Below the pieces are notes generated by a model. The model saw only the letters and a program-made list of their open reading frames with translations. It ran no database searches and was not told the DNA's origin. A program made the translations under genes and the position numbers. 64,000 bases of DNA from positions 90,640,499-90,704,498 of the forward strand of contig NC_084837.1 of NCBI RefSeq assembly GCF_033115175.1. The letters are read 5' to 3'. Of the stretch, positions 58,043-64,000 are shown one piece after another (position 1 is the first letter of the stretch; each line of letters begins with the position of its first letter). Source of the stretch: Lepus europaeus. Its lineage: Eukaryota > Chordata > Mammalia > Lagomorpha > Leporidae.

Positions 58043-58362
58043 TAAAAAGATTTATTTATTTATTTGAAAGAGTTACACAGAGAGAAGGAGAGGCAGAGAG
58101 ACAAAGAGGTCTTCTATTCGCTGGTTCACTCCCCAGTTGTCCGCAATGGCTGGAACTGTGCCGATCCGAAGCCAGGAGCTTCTTCCGGGTCTCCCACATG
58201 GGTGCAGGAGCCCAAGGACTTGGGCCATCTTCTGCTGCTTTCCCAGGCCATAGCAGAGAGCTGGATGGGAAGTGGAGCAGCCAGGACTCAAACCAGCGCC
58301 CATATGGGATGCCGGCACTGCAGGTGGCGGCTTTACCCACTGCGCCACAGTGCCGACCCCCA
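58043..58362 (-). mobile_element. C-repeat SINE, antisense
   Basis: Tail complement 'aaaaagatttatttatttat', head complement 'tgcgccacagtgccgacccc'. Well preserved. Confidence 0.92.
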
Positions 58363-58758
58363 TTGTACCTTCTAACTGGTTAACATTTATATATTGAATT
58401 TTATAACTTGTTTCCTTACTAAATTCTCTTAATTGTAGTAGTTCTTCAACTGATTCTTTTCTGTGGATGGATTTATAATTATATCATCTGCATGTAGAGA
58501 AGTTAAGTAGTTATCTCAGGCCATGCTGCCAGAAAGTAAAAGAGCCAGGACCACAATCACAGATTTTATTTTCAGTTCACTAAGCTACATATTTGTTTCA
58601 CTGACTATTTCACCCTATGGAAACTATAGGCTCAGGGCAATGCATTTTATAAATGGGTATATGTATTTTATTTATGTTATTTGCCTTTTAAAAATGTGAC
58701 TTTTGTTTATGAGGGGATTCAAAATGTTCATGGAAAACTCATAATACCTTTCTACTTT
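58363..58758. other. Unassigned intronic sequence
   Basis: AT-rich. 'aaaatgttcatggaaaactc' near 58723 resembles a mariner-type terminal repeat. Confidence 0.35.
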
Positions 58759-59253
58759 TGAACGACCCCAGGGACAAGGGTCGTCAGGATGGCGACCCCA
58801 GAGACCCAGACCTCAGGCCAGAGGATGCAAAGAACATGAGGTGGTTTATTGAATGTTTGCGCAAACGGGCTCCTCAGCACCACAGGCGGTGAGAGAGCCC
58901 TGAGCAGGGGTTACAGCAGTTTTTAAAGACAGTAGCCACCTGATTAACATATGTATGCGGGGCGTTTGGTGATTAGCTATTTTGAAGGGCAAACTCTTGT
59001 TGCGATTTTATGGAGGGAAGGGATAAGTTTATACAATGGTCATAGAACCTTATTGCAACTCTTTTCCGGACTTCTGCAAGTGTTATCGCGTGAGACAGTT
59101 ACACAGAGCAGTTTCACAAGGCAGTTTCCCAAGGTTATTCTGCAGGCAGGTGGAGACACAGTTATTTTAAGGGATGTCTACTGTCAGCAGCTAAACTTTT
59201 TAACCCTTTACTATAATATTATTTTAATATTTACTTTTAGCAGGGGTCTTACA
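58759..59253 (-). mobile_element. Solo endogenous retroviral LTR, antisense
   Basis: 495 bp. In antisense it starts TGTAAGACCCC and ends GGGGTCGTTCA (TG...CA). It has AATAAA in 'cattcaataaacc' (complement near 58850) followed by a U5-like region, and a TTTAAAA box (complement near 58922). Flanked by CTTT on both sides (58755-58758 and 59254-59257), a 4-bp TSD as in gammaretrovirus/ERV1 integrations. No internal retroviral genes adjoin, so it is a solo LTR. It differs from the LTR at 4616-4942. Confidence 0.8.
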
Positions 59254-59255
59254 CT

Positions 59256-59612
59256 TTTTAAGATTTTTTTACTTGTTTGAAAGGCAGAACAGTAAGAAGA
59301 AGAGGGAGGGAATGAATGAGAGAGAGAGAGAGATAGGGAGGGAAGAAGGGAGGAAGGGAGAGAGAGAGATTTTCTATCTGCTGGTGCACTTCACAAACAG
59401 CCACATCTGAGCCAGGCCAAAGCCAGGAACTCCATCCTGATCTCCCACATGGGTGACAGTAACCAAACAGTTGGCCCATCTTCTCTCTTCCCACACATAT
59501 TAGTAGCAGCGGGATTGGGGGTGGAGTAGCCAGAACTCAAATTGGCACTGCAGTGTGGGTTGCCAACATTGCAAGTGGCAACTTAACCCGCTGCATCACA
59601 TTGCCAGCCCCA
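59256..59612 (-). mobile_element. C-repeat SINE, antisense
   Basis: Tail complement 'tttaagatttttttacttgt', GA/GGA-rich tract 59292-59368, head complement 'catcacattgccagcccc'. It abuts the LTR. Confidence 0.85.
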
Positions 59613-59786
59613 TTTTCCCACAAACTTTTTATACATGCATACCCTGTGTTTTGGAAGTAAAACACTGTAGATGAGTCTGAAGTTGCCTTTAAACTCAGTC
59701 CCATTTCCCCTCCTCAGAGGCAACTACCCCTATGAATTTGGTGTATTATCCTTCCAGTCCATTTCAAAGTACGTTATGTGAGTAAT

Positions 59787-60112
59787 TTTTAAAAAGATTT
59801 ACTTATTTGAAAGGTAGAGTTCCACAGAGAGGGAAATATAGAGAGACAGATCTTGCGTCTGCTGGTCCACTCCTCAAATAGCCACAATGACTGGGGTGGG
59901 CCAACCTGAAGCCAGGAGTCAGGAGCTTCATTTGGGTTTCCTACATGGGTGCAGGAGCCCAAGCACTTGGGCCATTCTCTGCTTCTTTCCCAGGTGCATT
60001 AACAGGGAGCTGGATTGGAAATGAATCAACCAGGGCTGGAACTGGCACCTGTATGGATTGCTGGCATTGCAGGCAGCAGCCTAACCAGTTATGCCACAAT
60101 GCCTAGCCCATG
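59787..60112 (-). mobile_element. C-repeat SINE, antisense
   Basis: Tail complement 'ttaaaaagatttacttattt', head complement 'tatgccacaatgcctagccc'. Confidence 0.87.
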
Positions 60113-60119
60113 AGCGATT

Positions 60120-60330
60120 AAAAAAAAAAAAAATTACAAGTACAGTATCGAAATCCAAAAGAACGAAGGTACTTCAACAAATTCGTGGTAAATGGACTTA
60201 AAAGTTTATTTAGGAGCAAAAAATTTTGAAATCTGTGCTATTACAGGTCTTCAAAAAGTTCATGAAATGTATATTATGAAAATGCTATGTTTGTGATTTT
60301 TTTTGCACCAAAATACTATTTTAATTCTTT
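60120..60330. mobile_element. Mariner-like remnant
   Basis: 'ggtcttcaaaaagttcatga', 'attatgaaaatgctatgtt' and 'tttttgcaccaaaatac' resemble a mammalian mariner-type element. Family not firmly identified. Confidence 0.45.
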
Positions 60331-61015
60331 TACACTGACTGTTTGCAGTGCCCTTGTGTATCTATCTTCCTTTGTCACCCACTATCATTGTGTGCATTTT
60401 GGAGAAGGCAAACTTTTCTATACACGAAATGCAAAATCTGCTATTAGAACCAGATCTCCAGGTGAATCTGGTATCTTTCCATTATCACCTTGCCTCACTA
60501 AACTTTTCTCATTATGAAATTCTTATTAATTTGGAAATATTATTCTAATTTTTATTAAATTTCATCTGGTCTCTTGAAGTTAGAATAATTAATGAAAAGA
60601 GAAGAAAAATGTAAATACCAGTGTAAGGCAATTTTTGAGTATTGTGTACTTACTAAAAAGCCAAATAAAAGTACCTCCTGAGTGGGACGTTTTTTCATTT
60701 AGCCTACAGAAGGATCATTCAGGTGGGAGTTATACCTTGCAGCAGGGTAAAAAATGACTTGCTTACTTGAATTAAATAAATTTGGACATATGATAATGAC
60801 AAAATCAGTTGAAGAATACATGTGATACAAAATACCAGCACTTAAAATTAAAACATTCCTGACTCCAGAGTAGGGGAATTAAACAGAATTCCAGAACATT
60901 TTATTCAATAATCTCTTCTGTTCTCCAAATTGGAAAGAAGAGTCTTCACTATTCAGAAAACCCCATTAAAAATAGAACTTGCATTTTATTGTTGAGTGAA
61001 ATGTTGATGATTTAG
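60331..61015. other. Unassigned intronic sequence
   Basis: AT-rich, nothing recognised. Confidence 0.4.
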
Positions 61016-61182
61016 ACCAGGAATTGGAAAACTTTTCTGTAATGGGCCAGATAGTATTTTCAGCTTTGCAGGCCATGTGGTCTTTTGCCCTACTGTTGTA
61101 GCAAAAACACCCATAAATAATACATAAACAAATGAGCAAAAGTGGCTGGATTCCGATAAAAACTCATTTATGAAAACAGTTA
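61016..61182 (+). mobile_element. MER5A-like DNA transposon fragment, sense
   Basis: 'aaaacttttctgtaatgggc', 'cagatagtattttcagcttt' and 'gcaggccatgtggtc' match the left part of MER5A. The right end is degraded. Confidence 0.85.
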
Positions 61183-61191
61183 TGATGGGGA

Positions 61192-61510
61192 GCAGCAACT
61201 AGGCATTTGGCCTGGAGATTAAGACGCCAGGTAAGTTGCCTGCATCCTGTATCAGCGCTTGGTTCAGTACTGCCGTCTCCACTCTGACTCCAGCTTCTTG
61301 CCTAATGTGCACCTGGTGAAGCAGCGGGTGATGATGTAAGCACTTGGGGTCCTTGCCACTCATACGAGAGATCTGGATTGAATTCCTGGCTCCCCGGCTT
61401 TGAACTAAACTGGCCGAACTTCAACCATTTGGTTAGTGAACCACCAGATAGGCTCTTTATTTGCTCTATCCTCCCTCCCTCTCTCTCAAAGAAGTAAAAA
61501 AAAAAATTTT
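61192..61510 (+). mobile_element. Diverged C-repeat SINE, sense
   Basis: Head 'agcaactaggcatttggcct', body 'ttcttgcctaatgtgcacct', degraded CT tract 61470-61490 and A-run. Confidence 0.7.
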
Positions 61511-61897
61511 TAGGTGGGATGGATGTGACCTGCAGACTGTAGTTAAATCTTTCTTGAGATGAAGACAAGCAGCATACCGTTAAATGTTTGATAACTGGCT
61601 TTTCGGAGGGAGAGAGGTGAGCCCCCACTTGTAGCATTTGTTATTTGTGGAGTCAGTAGTTCATTTCAGGCTACCAATTTGACATTACTGAACAGGGAGA
61701 TAGAAAGGGATCCGTAGTGTACACCACTGCATGTTTTTATCACATAACATAGGGTAAAAAACCTCCAGAGTATAAATGTAAGATGAAATAGAACAATTAG
61801 GAAGTGATGAGTTTTGACTGTCTATTACTTTTGTTTTTTAATATAATTGATTTAATTGCAGACTCAGATAACTTGATTTTAAGGATGTTTTATGACT
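61511..61897. other. Unassigned intronic sequence
   Basis: No recognised element. Confidence 0.35.
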
Positions 61898-62056
61898 TTT
61901 TTTAAAAGGCTTATTTTTTAAAATGTATTTGAAAGGCAGAGTTACAGAGAGGAGGAGAGACAGAGAGAGAGCTTCCATCTGCTGGCTCATTCCCCAAATG
62001 GCTTCAATGGCCAGGGCTGGGCCAGGCAGAAGCCAAGAGCCAGGAGCTTCTTCAAG
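61898..62056 (-). mobile_element. C-repeat SINE, antisense, truncated
   Basis: Tail complement and GA tract present, stopping after 'gagccaggagcttcttca'. It lies 235 bp before the exon 2 acceptor of SPESP1. Confidence 0.85.
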
Positions 62057-62290
62057 GAAATTGTGTTAATATGCAACTTTTGCACCAATCTTATTCATCT
62101 CTTTTAATAAGAACCTTAAAAAATTGTTCATTTAAGTGTGAATTAACTCTGTGTCAAATTTACTTTGCTTCTTGGTTTATCTCAACTTATAAGTGGCAGC
62201 ATGTATAATAAATTTAAGTCCACAGAGTCTGTCAATGTATCATAGAATAATAAATGTTACTTATTGTTTATTTGATTTTCTTCCCCTTAA

Positions 62291-63310
<1,020 letters not shown>

Positions 63311-63474
63311 CAAAATTGATTTGGGCAAACTGCATTCATTGACAGGAGAAATAAGCATATTAGTGTTTTCAACAATTATACAAAAATATTTTCTATTGCA
63401 GCTCAGTATGTTTAACATCTTTATATGTAATGTGTCATGAGCATTTTTTATGCACTAAAAATTCAGTAATTTAA

Positions 63475-63480
63475 AATAAA
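63475..63480 (+). terminator. SPESP1 poly(A) signal
   Basis: AATAAA 165 bp after the stop codon, followed by T/G-rich sequence. This gives a short 3'UTR of about 180 bp. Confidence 0.8.
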
Positions 63481-64000
63481 CTTTTGGTTCAGGAGTCTAT
63501 AGTTTTTGCTTATTAATTTTAAAACTTGTGAAGATATACTCCTTAAAATGTTCAAGCTTTTATTTTACTTGAATAGACTAATTAAATTCACATTTTATAA
63601 CTTAAGAGACTGTGTGTACCATATGCATATATATGGATAAGTATATATATACAACTGTATACATATGACATACATATGACTAACATAAAAGAATTGCATA
63701 TAAATGTAGAGTTTGGGGGATATATAGCTTTTATTACTCTTCGGAGAATCTGTTTTAAGTCAGAAAACCATATTTGGGGCTTGGGTCAAAACTACTTTTC
63801 TTTAGATACATGTGCACTTTCTTTGAAAAGTATGTGATTATATTAAGATACATTCTTGTTCTTTTGTTAAGCACTTTTGAAAGTAACAATGAGCAACTGT
63901 AACCTGGATTTTTAATGAAGTCATTATTATTTCCTCATTTTTGTGTATGTGTACATATACATGGAAACTTTGCAAATCCTTTGTCATGGAGTATAATTGA
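63481..64000. other. Sequence downstream of SPESP1
   Basis: AT-rich with a TA/CATA-rich patch (63620-63690). No gene or repeat recognised. Confidence 0.4.

Overview
Mammalian nuclear DNA from a leporid, most likely rabbit (Oryctolagus) or hare. The species call rests on about 45 copies of the lagomorph tRNA-derived C repeat (heads like GGCCGGCGC, a box-B-like GGTTCGAGTCC, CT-rich tracts, AATAAATAAATC tails) and on L1 elements of leporid type. Repeats fill most of the window and genes are sparse.

Gene content: the one convincing functional gene is SPESP1 (sperm equatorial segment protein 1) on the + strand. Exon 1 (signal peptide, 39680-39743) lies in a CpG-rich promoter. A 22.5 kb intron full of repeats follows. 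Exon 2 (62292-63310) carries the rest of a 360-residue protein, with a poly(A) signal at 63475. A CYCS processed pseudogene (minus, about 6100-6590) has lost the haem-attachment motif.

Layout: (a) 1-1767 is a twin-primed (partly inverted) L1. (b) 1772-4963 is a composite retro-insertion: the ADAM22 5'UTR and first coding segment, joined to an L1 ORF2/3'UTR piece, joined to a retroviral LTR cut at its poly(A) site, then 21 A's. It is flanked by a 16-bp target-site duplication (TSD). (c) 4968-9770 holds old L1, C repeats and the CYCS pseudogene. (d) 9771-21212 is an older sense L1 split by younger insertions. The main one (14015-19100, exact 13-bp TSD) is a 5.1 kb L1 with an intact ORF1 whose ORF2 is replaced by about 2.7 kb of non-L1 sequence that includes a decayed retroviral gag/pro-like stretch (a 'half-L1' or HAL1-like composite). 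(e) 21213-39350 is mixed L1, C repeats and unassigned DNA, with a 3.9 kb L1 at 33073-36973. (f) 39360-63500 is SPESP1, its intron carrying an ORF2-less old L1, a 495-bp LTR, MaLR-type LTRs, MER5A copies and many C repeats, mostly antisense to the gene.

The most notable content is the two composite retrotransposons (b and d). Both have TSDs around the whole chimera, so each moved as a single RNA assembled from L1 plus foreign sequence. Family names come from recognition without a database search; the TSDs, junctions and reading frames were read directly from the sequence.
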